NCBI GenBank assembly: GCA_002314145.1
Contig: DCCG01000006.1
Coordinates: forward strand, 102,645-166,644
Reading direction: 5' to 3'
Source of the DNA: Thalassolituus sp. UBA1087
GTDB lineage: Bacteria; Pseudomonadota; Gammaproteobacteria; Pseudomonadales; Oceanobacteraceae
DNA: 64,000 bases
Under the pieces are notes generated by a model, which was given only the letters and a program-made list of their open reading frames with translations, did not search any database and had not been told where the DNA came from. This document shows, piece after piece, positions 53,746-62,445 of this stretch. The position numbers and the translations under genes are program-made. How positions within the stretch are numbered: position 1 is the stretch's first letter; every line of letters begins with the position of its first letter.

Positions 53746-54303
53746 TTATTCGGTATCTGATTGCGGCATGTTTTCCCACTGGCATTTGGCGAGAATGCCA
53801 AAACCACTGCCGTTAATAATGATTTCATCCTGTGTGAGATCACAGACCAGCCCCTGCGGCTGTTCGCCTCCAAATTCGGAGTTCAGCTCACCGCGGGTGT
53901 TGTTGCTGTACCAGAAGTTCACCCACTCGCCGTTGAGTTCCACGTCGACCTGGGTGGCACTGACGAACTGTGTGAGGCCAAGGTCATAGGTTTCTTCGCG
54001 AACGGGTAAATAGAAATTACCTTTATCATCGGTGTTGAATTCTTCGGTGATCCAGTCCTGATGCTGGTTGGAGCGTACTTTGCGAAGAATACGGGCATTG
54101 CTCACGGGCTTTCCGTGATGGAGGATCTGTCCCTGTAACGGGGATGAGGTAACGTAGGCCTGCTCGCCTGTTCCAATAAGTGACATGTCAGGTTCCTTTA
54201 CTGCTTGATCTGTTGCCGCTGACTCTGAATTACATCCGGCCGACAGTAATAAAATAAAAGCCGGTATATAAAACTGGCGGCCCCAATGCCTTTTGAGTGT
54301 CAT
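53746..54303 (-). CDS. Lipoprotein, probable immunity protein of the T6SS lipase
   Basis: 185-residue lipoprotein with signal ending in LLLSAGC (Cys24). The mature part resembles DUF6795-type domains: QGQILHHGKPVSNARILRK then beta-strands ending in a cysteine pair. It lies 18 bases before the lipase start and 3 after PAAR. Periplasmic lipoprotein immunity proteins are a normal partner of phospholipase effectors, so it probably neutralises the lipase; this is inference from order. Confidence 0.75.
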   Translation of the reverse strand: MTLKRHWGRQFYIPAFILLLSAGCNSESAATDQAVKEPDMSLIGTGEQAYVTSSPLQGQILHHGKPVSNARILRKVRSNQHQDWITEEFNTDDKGNFYLPVREETYDLGLTQFVSATQVDVELNGEWVNFWYSNNTRGELNSEFGGEQPQGLVCDLTQDEIIINGSGFGILAKCQWENMPQSDTE

Positions 54304-54306
54304 GGC

Positions 54307-54600
54307 TTATCCGCCAATCAATACCGTCGGACAACCGAGCACGATCTTGCCGCCATGACCACTGGAGTCACCCATGCGTGCTGCCGGTTTATTACTGAGT
54401 AATACCGTGCCACTGCCGGATGCCACGGTATCCGGCGGACCCACACAGACACACATGCTGCCAACGGTAGCGGCTGGCAAGCCGCCAATTAAAACGGTCG
54501 GGGCGCCGGGCACAACAATCGGGCCACCGACATGGGGAACAGGGCCATTTGAAGCCGGACACACATGCATATCTGTAATACGCGACGCTGGTTTACCCAT
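54307..54600 (-). CDS. PAAR-domain T6SS spike tip protein
   Basis: 97 residues, all PAAR: GKPASRITDMHVCP, GPIVVPGAPTVLIGGLPAAT, GSGTVLLSNKPAARMGD and GCPTVLIGG repeats. It caps VgrG and carries cargo. It has no fused effector domain, so the downstream proteins are probably separate cargo. Confidence 0.93.
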   Translation of the reverse strand: MGKPASRITDMHVCPASNGPVPHVGGPIVVPGAPTVLIGGLPAATVGSMCVCVGPPDTVASGSGTVLLSNKPAARMGDSSGHGGKIVLGCPTVLIGG

Positions 54601-54602
54601 AA

Positions 54603-55187
54603 TCAGGCTCCTTCGATCATGCCATTGCCGCCCTGTGCCAGGTCGATTCCCTGAGACAGAAACAGCTTATAAAAGTGTTCAATGTTTTCCGGGTCAATGG
54701 TGGCTGCTGCCAGCGTAATGCACCCGGATACGGCGTGAGCATACAGAAAGGGCGGTGGCGGAACTTCGGGTTCACCGGGGTCGGTCATACTGCCTGAACA
54801 CCAGTAAGCCGCCGTTGCTGCCCAGCTGGCGGCGGTTTTGTACTGGGTTTTTTCACCCAGTTCGCGACAACGCTGACGGTGTTCTTCCGTTGGTTTGCGG
54901 GCCCAGGTTTCCGTGGCCAGCAATGCGTTGATGTTATCTTCGTCGGTGTCCGGCGTCTGAGCTTTACGCGCGGCAAGGCAGGCCCACCAGACAGCTTCGC
55001 GCTTTGGCAGGCCGTGAGCCAGCAGTTTGATTGCGTCGGCGTAATATTCGGATTTAATCAGATGCTCAATGCTGATCTGGGGCGCGGTATCGCGCACCAG
55101 TACTTTTTCCGCTTCCGGCTCAGTCAGTTCAAACTCGTTCAGCAGTTCATCTGCTGTTAAGGCCTGAATTTTAATAAGCTGTGTCAT
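54603..55187 (-). CDS. DUF6931-like protein, probable T6SS adaptor
   Basis: 194 residues without signal or membrane spans: helical, with two Trp-rich segments (REAVWWACLAARKAQT; TAASWAATAAYWCSGSM). It resembles small proteins commonly found between vgrG and PAAR (DUF6931), which I name from memory. Adaptor or chaperone activity is inferred from position only. It ends 2 bases before PAAR. Confidence 0.7.
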   Translation of the reverse strand: MTQLIKIQALTADELLNEFELTEPEAEKVLVRDTAPQISIEHLIKSEYYADAIKLLAHGLPKREAVWWACLAARKAQTPDTDEDNINALLATETWARKPTEEHRQRCRELGEKTQYKTAASWAATAAYWCSGSMTDPGEPEVPPPPFLYAHAVSGCITLAAATIDPENIEHFYKLFLSQGIDLAQGGNGMIEGA

Positions 55188-55198
55188 GCTCGGTTCCG

Positions 55199-57085
55199 TT
55201 AATTAATTTTGGTCAGAGCGCCTTTGACGGTCAGGATACCGCCTGCGGATACTTCGCCCATGGCACTGGCTTTGGCTTTCACCATGGTGCCTTTGATCTG
55301 AATACCGGACTGATCGATTTTGATCGAGTTGGCTCCCACTTTAAGCTCAATGGATGTTTTGGAGGTGATTTTAATTGCCCCCATCACATCCGTTGTTGAA
55401 GTACCTTTGGATACTTTGAGTGAGTGGTTACCGGAACTGACTTCGGTCGATTTATTACCGGTTTTCACCGTCAGGGTGTCATTACCTGAGGTGATGGTCT
55501 CTGTGCGGTTATTCTCAACCGTCAGAGTCTGATCATTTTCAACGTTGCCGGTCTGATCGTTATGTACCAGCCAGTTGTGATCTTTACCGGCTTCCATATA
55601 AATTTCTTCTTCGCCGCTTTTGTCATCAAAACGCAGTTCGTTGAACTTGCTGTCTTTGATGGCGGTTTTCCAGCCACTCTGAGTCGACGTGAAGTTAGGG
55701 CCTTCATTGGTGCCGTTGTACACTGCGCCGGTGACCAGCGGGCGGTCCGGATCACCGTTAATGTAGTTGATGACCACTTCCTGGCCGACGCGCGGAACGA
55801 AGTTGGCTCCCCAGCCTTTACCGGCAAACTGTTGCACAACCCGGACCCAGCAGGAGTTCTGCTTAGTGTTCCAGGGAAAGATAACCTTAACCTGAGTGTA
55901 AGGGTCATCCGAACTCTCACTGGCTGTGGCTTTCACTTCATCAATCGTCGCGATCTGAGGGGCCAGCACCTTGCGGCGGAAAGCCGTGTGCTGAGGTCTT
56001 ACGATGACATCACTGGGCACACAGGAAAAACGGTTAGAAAAGTGTGTATCACTGCCGTTACCGTCGCGCGCAATAATATGAACATGCGTCAGAAGGTATT
56101 TCCCGGTCTCGGATGACAGGGAATGATCAATCTGGAAACGTCCGCCAGCCGTCAGGGTAATAACGTTACTGGTTCCCTGAGCCACATCAAAACCGGATTC
56201 CTGAGCTTCAACAGCTCGTTCAACGTCGGCCTTGCTTTGGCCATCCACCAGTTTGTGTTTGGTTTCACCATCGGCTTCAAAATGATAGATGCCATAACCG
56301 CTGGCCATAAAACTGCTGACATTGTTGAGCGGTGATTTGGTTTTCACCTGCTGCTTGTTGTCTTTGGTGGTGGTGTATTCGCTGTAGTCTTTAAACTCAA
56401 AACCACCGGTATGGTAGTTGTAGTTTCGTTGCCAGCTGTGAATGGTATTTTCAGCCGGCTGACTGCCGCCGCCGTCATATTCTATTTTGGCGGATTCAGC
56501 ATCAAAGAAGTCCTGGGTATCATCGGCCATCACCATTTCATGCTTGCCATCGCCATGGGTGAAGTAATAGCTGATCCCTTCTTCGGCCATCAGGCGTGAC
56601 ACAAATTCGAAATCACTTTCATCAAACTGAACACAGTACTCACGTACCGTAAACGGGCCGGATGCTTTGAACTGGGTTTTCAGTACGCTGGCATAGTCGC
56701 CCAGTACTTCTGTAATAATGTCTTTGGCATTTTTCTTGTGAAACACCCGGTTTTTGGAACCAAGGGTGGTAAACCACAGACCTGAGGTAACCTCAATACG
56801 GTAACGACGCAGGCCCTCATCGGTAACATCCAGCATGGCGATATGATTGATGTAACCATGAATGTACCGGGTGGCGGCGTTTTTATCGGAGAAGATGCTG
56901 ATGGTTACATCTTTACCAACGAGATCTTTCTGGTTGATGTCATGGTTGTCGGAAAACAGTTCCAGGGTGTAGCGAAAAAGATCGGAGATATACTCATCAC
57001 CGATTAATTCTGAGACGATAAAGGCGTCCTTTCCCGCAGGAGTATCAATCTGGATAAGACGTCTGTTTTGACTTAGTACGGACAT
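55199..57085 (-). CDS. vgrG: VgrG (TssI) spike protein
   Basis: 628-residue spike trimer subunit. The gp27-like N-terminal half contains YRIEVTSGLWFTTLGSKNRVF and EYCVQFDESDFEFVSRLMAEEGISYYF. The gp5-like OB region contains QEVVINYINGDPDRPLVTGAVYNG. The C-terminus is a repetitive beta-prism (TLTVENNRTETITSGNDTLT and on) without a fused effector. With Hcp and PAAR it forms a delivery device, though no TssA-M apparatus genes are in the window. Confidence 0.95.
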   Translation of the reverse strand: MSVLSQNRRLIQIDTPAGKDAFIVSELIGDEYISDLFRYTLELFSDNHDINQKDLVGKDVTISIFSDKNAATRYIHGYINHIAMLDVTDEGLRRYRIEVTSGLWFTTLGSKNRVFHKKNAKDIITEVLGDYASVLKTQFKASGPFTVREYCVQFDESDFEFVSRLMAEEGISYYFTHGDGKHEMVMADDTQDFFDAESAKIEYDGGGSQPAENTIHSWQRNYNYHTGGFEFKDYSEYTTTKDNKQQVKTKSPLNNVSSFMASGYGIYHFEADGETKHKLVDGQSKADVERAVEAQESGFDVAQGTSNVITLTAGGRFQIDHSLSSETGKYLLTHVHIIARDGNGSDTHFSNRFSCVPSDVIVRPQHTAFRRKVLAPQIATIDEVKATASESSDDPYTQVKVIFPWNTKQNSCWVRVVQQFAGKGWGANFVPRVGQEVVINYINGDPDRPLVTGAVYNGTNEGPNFTSTQSGWKTAIKDSKFNELRFDDKSGEEEIYMEAGKDHNWLVHNDQTGNVENDQTLTVENNRTETITSGNDTLTVKTGNKSTEVSSGNHSLKVSKGTSTTDVMGAIKITSKTSIELKVGANSIKIDQSGIQIKGTMVKAKASAMGEVSAGGILTVKGALTKIN

Positions 57086-57223
57086 GACTGGATAACCACT
57101 GTGTGAAGGGGAGCGTAGTTTTTCAGATAATTACACTTCCACTTTGCGTTATATTCCCTGAGATAAGATAGGATTGGCCAGTGGCTGGCCAATCCTGCGC
57201 TATTAAGAGTACAAAGACTCTTC

Positions 57224-57712
57224 TTACAGCGGCTTGGCAGTAGTCAGGTCGTAACCGACCTTCATGTTCTTGGTGTTTTTGTTGGTCTTATCGGCGTGAG
57301 TCAGGTCAGCCTCAACCTTCGCGAAGCTCAGAGAGATAGACTCCTGAGGCGCGCCACCGGCAACTGCGCTGATGCTGTAAGAAGAGATGATGACATCATC
57401 CAGCTTGTAAACAGCGTATTTTTCAACGTTATCAGCACCAGTCTGAACAACATGCAGTTCAACAGGTACACCTGCGTCACCAGTAACAGAAGCTTTGAAC
57501 AGGCCACCGGAAGATGCATCCAGAGGTTTGGTCAGAGTTACTTCACTGATGCTTGGGCGGGAAGCTTCACGGTTAGCCATTGCACCAGCCTGCATGGTGA
57601 TAGAGCGGCCAACGCCAAAGCTCATGCTATCCACTTCAATCCAATCTTCGTAGCCGGAAGCAGTCACGTTACCCGCTGGAGATTTAGCATTGAAATTCAT
57701 ATAAATAGCCAT
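57224..57712 (-). CDS. hcp: Hcp (TssD) tube protein
   Basis: 162-residue Hcp: MAIYMNFNAKSPAGNVTASG at the start, EVDSMSFGVGRSITM, SEVTLTKPLDASSGGLF, and a C-terminal half with ISLSFAKVE. It forms the hexameric tube rings. First gene of the cassette, 138 bases before vgrG, so probably also made from an independent, stronger message. Confidence 0.93.
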   Translation of the reverse strand: MAIYMNFNAKSPAGNVTASGYEDWIEVDSMSFGVGRSITMQAGAMANREASRPSISEVTLTKPLDASSGGLFKASVTGDAGVPVELHVVQTGADNVEKYAVYKLDDVIISSYSISAVAGGAPQESISLSFAKVEADLTHADKTNKNTKNMKVGYDLTTAKPL

Positions 57713-58168
57713 TAAACAATTCCTCTTTGGTTGTTAAAAAGTCTCCTTCGAACCAGACCTTGATGCGAACTGATTCACAGTTTTTGCGCTTCGGTATGGC
57801 GAGTGATGGCAAGTAAAGCAAAAAAAAATTTGCTGGAAAACCCCTGATTTTCAACAAATTATTTGACTCTGGCACGATTTTTAACAGGGCTGAGTTAAAT
57901 GCCTGAGGGCAGAAATCCGCGTGTTTTGGCCTCTTTTGATTAAACCTTATCACTGTCGCGGTTGCTGGCCCGCAACCCCTGGTATGTCACTGAGTGTTTG
58001 ACTCTGACCCCAATTAAATTAAAAAAAATTATTTTTTGTGACGTAGTATGTTCAAAGTGTAAGTGCGCAGGAGGAGCCGCTGACGATGTCAGACTGATGC
58101 CACACAGAGAAGAGCGCAGCAGGCGTATGCTTATGAAATGTCGGAAGAGATGGCGTGGTGGTGACGAT
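57713..58168. other. Region upstream of hcp, with RAYT-associated motif
   Basis: 456 bases, AT-rich near hcp. The motif TGACTCTGACCCCAATTA at 57999-58016 resembles sequence I have seen beside RAYT/IS200-type genes and may mark an element end. A short hairpin GGTTGC / GCAACC lies at 57960-57977. No gene is seen. Confidence 0.4.
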
Positions 58169-58882
58169 CTACTGTTGTGCCGGCTCAGAGCTTTTCTTTT
58201 TCTTCTTTGGTCGTCCGCGCTTCAGCGGGCGCACGCGGTGATTGGCGATCTGTTCAATTTTATCGGTGAACTGGTCGCCGCCCAGCACCTGTCCGAGCTT
58301 GATGGTTTCAGCAATATAGCTGAGCAGCATACGGTCAAAGCGGAAGCGGAATAACTTACTGTACTCATCCGCACGGTCTTCCCGGGTGTCAGCCAGCTCA
58401 AGATAGAGTTTATGGTCTGATATTAAAGGATTATCTTCCCGCCCGGTGTGATGGCGGAAGCTGGACCAGGGGTAAAGCTCAGGGCCTTCTACCAGACCTT
58501 CATGCATCGGCTTGAGCTCGACGTAGCGGTAACAGGTCAGCAGGTAAGCCTCAGAATCAATGACGCTGGATTTATAACGCCCGGCCCACAATGTTCCGGA
58601 ACGTTGGTACCTGTGGTTGATGTACTGTACGTAACGGCGCCCCAATGATTGCATCATGGACGAAATGCCCTGAGCAATGTTGGGGGTGGCAACCATCTGA
58701 ATGGCATTGGGTAATAACACGTAGGCGTGAATATCGACGTCGTACTGTTCAGCCGCTTTGTGGAGAGAGGCCAGGTAAAACTCGTAATCTTCATCGTCAA
58801 AAAAGCAGTTCAGATTGTTATGGCCAATCTGAACGATATGCTGGGGGATATTGGCGATGTTGATTCTAGGCGGTCTTGCCAT
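58169..58882 (-). CDS. RAYT (REP-associated tyrosine transposase) with replaced HUH motif
   Basis: 237-residue Y1-transposase-type protein. The RAYT framework is complete: IPQHIVQIGHNN at the start, FFDDEDYEFYLASLHKAA, IHAYVLLPN (51-59), and GRRYVQYINHRYQRSGTLWA with the tyrosines (Y84, Y87). At the metal site, family members read PNHVH, but here it is PNAIQ (A60, Q62), so both metal-binding histidines are lost. The C-terminal tail (RPKKKKKSSEP) is highly basic. The frame is intact, so it may keep DNA-binding without transposition. It sits between hcp and a PP2C gene, and the window has REP-like sequence at 32529. Confidence 0.85.
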   Translation of the reverse strand: MARPPRINIANIPQHIVQIGHNNLNCFFDDEDYEFYLASLHKAAEQYDVDIHAYVLLPNAIQMVATPNIAQGISSMMQSLGRRYVQYINHRYQRSGTLWAGRYKSSVIDSEAYLLTCYRYVELKPMHEGLVEGPELYPWSSFRHHTGREDNPLISDHKLYLELADTREDRADEYSKLFRFRFDRMLLSYIAETIKLGQVLGGDQFTDKIEQIANHRVRPLKRGRPKKKKKSSEPAQQ

Positions 58883-59125
58883 GCCCTGATGGTCCCTTTC
58901 TCACGAAATGAAATACTGCGGTTGCATCATCCATGCATCCGCACCGGATTATGCTTAACGGATTTTTCTAAATCAACCAATGTCGGAGCACATATATATT
59001 CCATCAATCTACCCTGTTGTTATTAATTTTGGTTTAATTCAGCCCGCGGACGGTCCGGTTGCCGGAACTAAACATACTCAGAACGCGCCAGGAGTAGCGG
59101 ATAACCATGAATTCAGGATCGAAAT

Positions 59126-59998
59126 ATGAGTAGAACAGTCAATCTGGCGGTCAACGGGCGAACCGATATTGGCCAGGTCCGGGAAGAAAATGAGGATTCT
59201 GTGCGCTGGTTCTCACATCCGGATATTCCTTTTGGCTATGTCGTCATCGCTGATGGCATGGGTGGTTATACCGGAGGGGCGACCGCCAGCCGGATCGCCG
59301 TTGAAACTCTGGCCATGACCTTTTCCCAGCTGATCAGCCCCACGTTTCTTGCCTGCACGACTGAGCAGCAGCGTCTGATGATTCAGGCCGGACTGCGCCA
59401 GAGCATTCAGACTGCCAATCAATCCATCATTGCCGCCAAGCAGGATCACCCTGATCTGGCTCATATGGGTACAACACTGGTCACGGCTGTTGTCTGGCAG
59501 GACCAGTTGCTGGTCGCTCATGTCGGTGATTCCCGGGCGTATCTGTGGGGCTTGCGCGGGCTGGTGCAGCTCACCCGCGATCACAGTGTGGTGCAGGAAA
59601 TGATAGATGCCGGCGCGCTGTCAGAAGAAGAAGCCCGGGTCAGCGATGTGCGCAATCATATTACCCGGGCGCTCGGGGTGGTGGATGATGTTGAGCCTGA
59701 ACTCAACGCCTACAGCCTCACCGACAATGGATTGTTGATGCTGTGCAGCGATGGTCTGACCGAATATTTTGATAACGCTGAAATAGAACACGTTTTAGCA
59801 ACACATCGTCCCGCCCTTGAATGCTGTTACCATTTTATTAACGAAGCCAATCAGCGCGGCGGCAAAGACAATATCAGTGTTGGCATGATCGACGTCAATG
59901 TTTCTGCTGCTGTCAGAGCCACAGAATCTATGCAGCAGCCGGAACGGGACGAAGAAGATATTACGATACGGCGGAATGCGCCGCAGAGGGAATTCTGA
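59126..59998 (+). CDS. PP2C-family serine/threonine phosphatase
   Basis: 290 residues. PP2C motifs in order: TDIGQVREENEDSV, IADGMGGYTGG (metal Asp), MGTTLVTAVV, VGDSRAYLW, LCSDGLTEYF, GGKDNISVGMID. Resembles PppA/Stp1-type phosphatases that oppose Ser/Thr kinases and, in some bacteria, switch T6SS off. No partner kinase is in the window, so that role here is only a possibility. The last 30 residues are a charged tail. Confidence 0.9.
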   Translation: MSRTVNLAVNGRTDIGQVREENEDSVRWFSHPDIPFGYVVIADGMGGYTGGATASRIAVETLAMTFSQLISPTFLACTTEQQRLMIQAGLRQSIQTANQSIIAAKQDHPDLAHMGTTLVTAVVWQDQLLVAHVGDSRAYLWGLRGLVQLTRDHSVVQEMIDAGALSEEEARVSDVRNHITRALGVVDDVEPELNAYSLTDNGLLMLCSDGLTEYFDNAEIEHVLATHRPALECCYHFINEANQRGGKDNISVGMIDVNVSAAVRATESMQQPERDEEDITIRRNAPQREF

Positions 59999-60064
59999 CC
60001 CTGCTGATCTTGTTCTGTTTTATTACCTGTCAATTGCGCAGGTAGTTACTTTTTCTGTCGAATT

Positions 60065-60077
60065 GAGACCTGGTCTC
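60065..60077. promoter_or_regulatory. Operator-like palindrome, copy 1
   Basis: GAGACC-T-GGTCTC within TTGAGACCTGGTCTCTTATT. A second, related copy lies 215 bases downstream. Both fit a dimeric repressor or activator of the secretion operon; the regulator is unknown. Confidence 0.4.
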
Positions 60078-60279
60078 TTATTAACAGATTGTTATGTTAG
60101 CGGAGAGAAGGTTACAATCCGCGACAATGAAAGGGTGCAGGTTTGTATATTTCTGCTACCGGCACCAGGTAAAACTTGACACGGAAGTCAGTGGAACCTT
60201 TCCAGGGACCATAAAACTCTGTCATACGTTGTCAGGGGGAAGAAAGGATGCATTTAGTCTCAGAAAAATTTCCTAGTTT

Positions 60280-60292
60280 AAGACTTGGTCTT
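60280..60292. promoter_or_regulatory. Operator-like palindrome, copy 2
   Basis: AAGAC-TTG-GTCTT within TTTAAGACTTGGTCTTTATT, 75 bases before the tpsB start. It shares the frame TT-(A/G)-AGAC-(C/T)-TGGTCT with copy 1. Confidence 0.4.
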
Positions 60293-60366
60293 TATTCCCC
60301 TCATTATTTCCGGATTGTCACAGGTATCGGGAAATTCCTGATGCTTCATCACAGGAGAAGAGTACA

Positions 60367-62367
60367 TTGAAACGGACTTTATCAGTTCGGCTGGCCCGTT
60401 ATTTGTTGCTGATGTCTGCAGGTCTGGCTGCGCCATCACTGTTGTATGCAGCCGACGATGTGAATTCCATCCGCTCCATTTTTGGCGTCACGACCCCGGA
60501 CGCCGACGGCGATATCGAGGACAGATTCCGCAAGCGTAATGAGCAGAAAAGCCTTGCTCCCAGAGAAAACGCAGACCTGAGTGATATCTCCGAGCGTACA
60601 GAAGGCCCCCGCATTCTGGTGAAAAAATTCGCCTTTGAAGGCCTGCAGGATTTACCGGAATTTGATGTACGGCGCGATGAAGTTGAGCAGATGGCCGAAC
60701 GCCTGCGTGCCTTGTATATGAAAGAAGACAAAATAGGCAGCGATGGTTACACCCAGGAAGAAAAAGACGAAATTACCGAGTTTCTGAGTGATATTGGCAG
60801 CCAGAAAAGCGTAGACAATATTACCCGCGAAGATCTCGAAGCCCTGGTGGATATCGTGCGTGAACAAAACCAGAGTCGCGGGCTCAGCTTTGCGGATCTG
60901 GAAGAGATTTCCAACAAACTGTCTCTGTATTTCCGCTCCCACGGCATGTTCCTGGCACGGGTCATTCTGCCGGCGCAACAGGTTAAAGACGGGGTTGTTA
61001 CCTTTAAAGTCATTGAAGGGCGCCTCGGCCAGCTGGAAGTGATTGGTGAGAGCGGCTACCGCGACTCCGTATTAAAAGCACCGCTGAACAATATGCTTAA
61101 TGGTGTGGTGACATCACAGAAGACAGAAGATGGTCTCTACATCCTGAATGATCTGCCCGGCCTGAGCGTGACCGGGGCCTTTGCGGCAGGGGATAACCCC
61201 GGTGAAACCAAACTGAAGATCAAAGTAACAGACGAAAAAGACTACGATGTTATGGTGCGGCTGGATAACTATGGGGCCCGCTTCACCGGCCCGATCCGTG
61301 CCTACACCAATTTCAGCTGGTACAACCCGACCGGCTATGGCGACAGCCTGAGTATTGGCTATCTGCGTTCAGAGGATCTGGATGGCAGCAATGAAGCAGA
61401 TCGTGAGTCACATGCCAACCTGGGGCAGTTCAGCTATAAGTTCCCGTTGTTTGATCTCAGAACCCAGGTCGGTTTATCCGCCGTGTACAACTCCTACGCC
61501 ATTGTTGATGAAGATGGTGGCCTGATCAACGCGCTGGATCTGAACGGTACCACCAACAACTATCGCATCAGCGTTAACCACAACTTCGTCCGCAGCCGGG
61601 CGTTTAACGTGTCATCCGGATTTGCCATCACGGATAAAACCTCCGAAATCAAAAGTGACATCCTGCCTTCCAAAGATCATGTCGTTGGCGGTGAAGTGAA
61701 TTTTTACATCGATGGTCTGAGCGAAAGCGGTGTGCGTATGCTGAATACAGCTAACGTCAAACTTCAATACGGCAGTTATGAGACGGACGTAGTGCCGGGG
61801 CAGGATAATGAATTTTTGCTGGCAGCTGTTGATACCAGCTCGCTGTTCTTTGTGCCCTTACCCTTCACGGCAAAATACAGCCGCCTGGCCACCAATGTCA
61901 GCATTCAGTACAGCGATTCATCTCTGCCATCGTTTGAGCAGTTCACCATGGGCGGCGCCAGTGGCGTCAGAGCCTTTGCAGTAGAAGACTTCTCGGCGGA
62001 CACCTCGGTGTTTGTCAGTAACGAATGGTACCTGGGCTTTCCATCCCTGCCATTCATTGGTGGCCGCACCACAGATCAGGTATTCCAGGCCGGTTTGTTA
62101 CTGGATTTCGCCTACGGCGTACAGAACGGTGGCTTTATTGAAAACAGTGGTGCCCAGGCGGGTGATGAATGGGCACGGATGAGCGCTGTCGGCCTGGTGT
62201 TGAAATCCACCTGGGGCAACAGTTTTGCCAGTAAGCTGACTCTGGCGACGCCACTGGAAGCCAAATCCAGCTTCGATCCGGATGAAAGTAACGAAAGTTC
62301 GGCAGAAAAGCTCAACGACAAACCGGATTCTGTCGAAGTGTTCGCAGATTTCAATTACTACTTTTAA
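60367..62367 (+). CDS. TpsB-family two-partner secretion transporter (ShlB/FhaC-type)
   Basis: 666-residue outer-membrane Omp85-type transporter that exports the TpsA encoded next. Starts at TTG with GGAGAAGAG before it, and has a signal peptide ending near AAPSLLYA. The POTRA region is unusually long: between EGLQDLPEF and the second POTRA (MFLARVILPAQQVKDGVVTFKVIEGRLGQLEV in part) lies a charged insertion of about 90 residues. The barrel follows, with the loop-6 motif VRAFAVEDFSAD in place of VRGY/F. The C-terminus ends in DFNYYF, a barrel signal. Confidence 0.88.
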   Translation: MKRTLSVRLARYLLLMSAGLAAPSLLYAADDVNSIRSIFGVTTPDADGDIEDRFRKRNEQKSLAPRENADLSDISERTEGPRILVKKFAFEGLQDLPEFDVRRDEVEQMAERLRALYMKEDKIGSDGYTQEEKDEITEFLSDIGSQKSVDNITREDLEALVDIVREQNQSRGLSFADLEEISNKLSLYFRSHGMFLARVILPAQQVKDGVVTFKVIEGRLGQLEVIGESGYRDSVLKAPLNNMLNGVVTSQKTEDGLYILNDLPGLSVTGAFAAGDNPGETKLKIKVTDEKDYDVMVRLDNYGARFTGPIRAYTNFSWYNPTGYGDSLSIGYLRSEDLDGSNEADRESHANLGQFSYKFPLFDLRTQVGLSAVYNSYAIVDEDGGLINALDLNGTTNNYRISVNHNFVRSRAFNVSSGFAITDKTSEIKSDILPSKDHVVGGEVNFYIDGLSESGVRMLNTANVKLQYGSYETDVVPGQDNEFLLAAVDTSSLFFVPLPFTAKYSRLATNVSIQYSDSSLPSFEQFTMGGASGVRAFAVEDFSADTSVFVSNEWYLGFPSLPFIGGRTTDQVFQAGLLLDFAYGVQNGGFIENSGAQAGDEWARMSAVGLVLKSTWGNSFASKLTLATPLEAKSSFDPDESNESSAEKLNDKPDSVEVFADFNYYF

Positions 62368-62445
62368 TTTAAATACACAGCCCCAGACACGGCGGCTGTT
62401 AACAGAATGTAAAAATGGCCACGCCATTACTATCGGAGCAGGGAT

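Larger units (their letters stand above)
59999..60366 (+). other. Intergenic region before the two-partner secretion pair
   Basis: 368 bases, no gene. Contains two related palindromes (60065-60077 and 60280-60292) described separately. GGAGAAGAG stands before the tpsB start. Confidence 0.5.

Noticed and set aside
57700..57900. Sigma-54 promoter before hcp
   Set aside because: TGGCA-like words occur, but the spacing between GG and GC is wrong or they point away from hcp.
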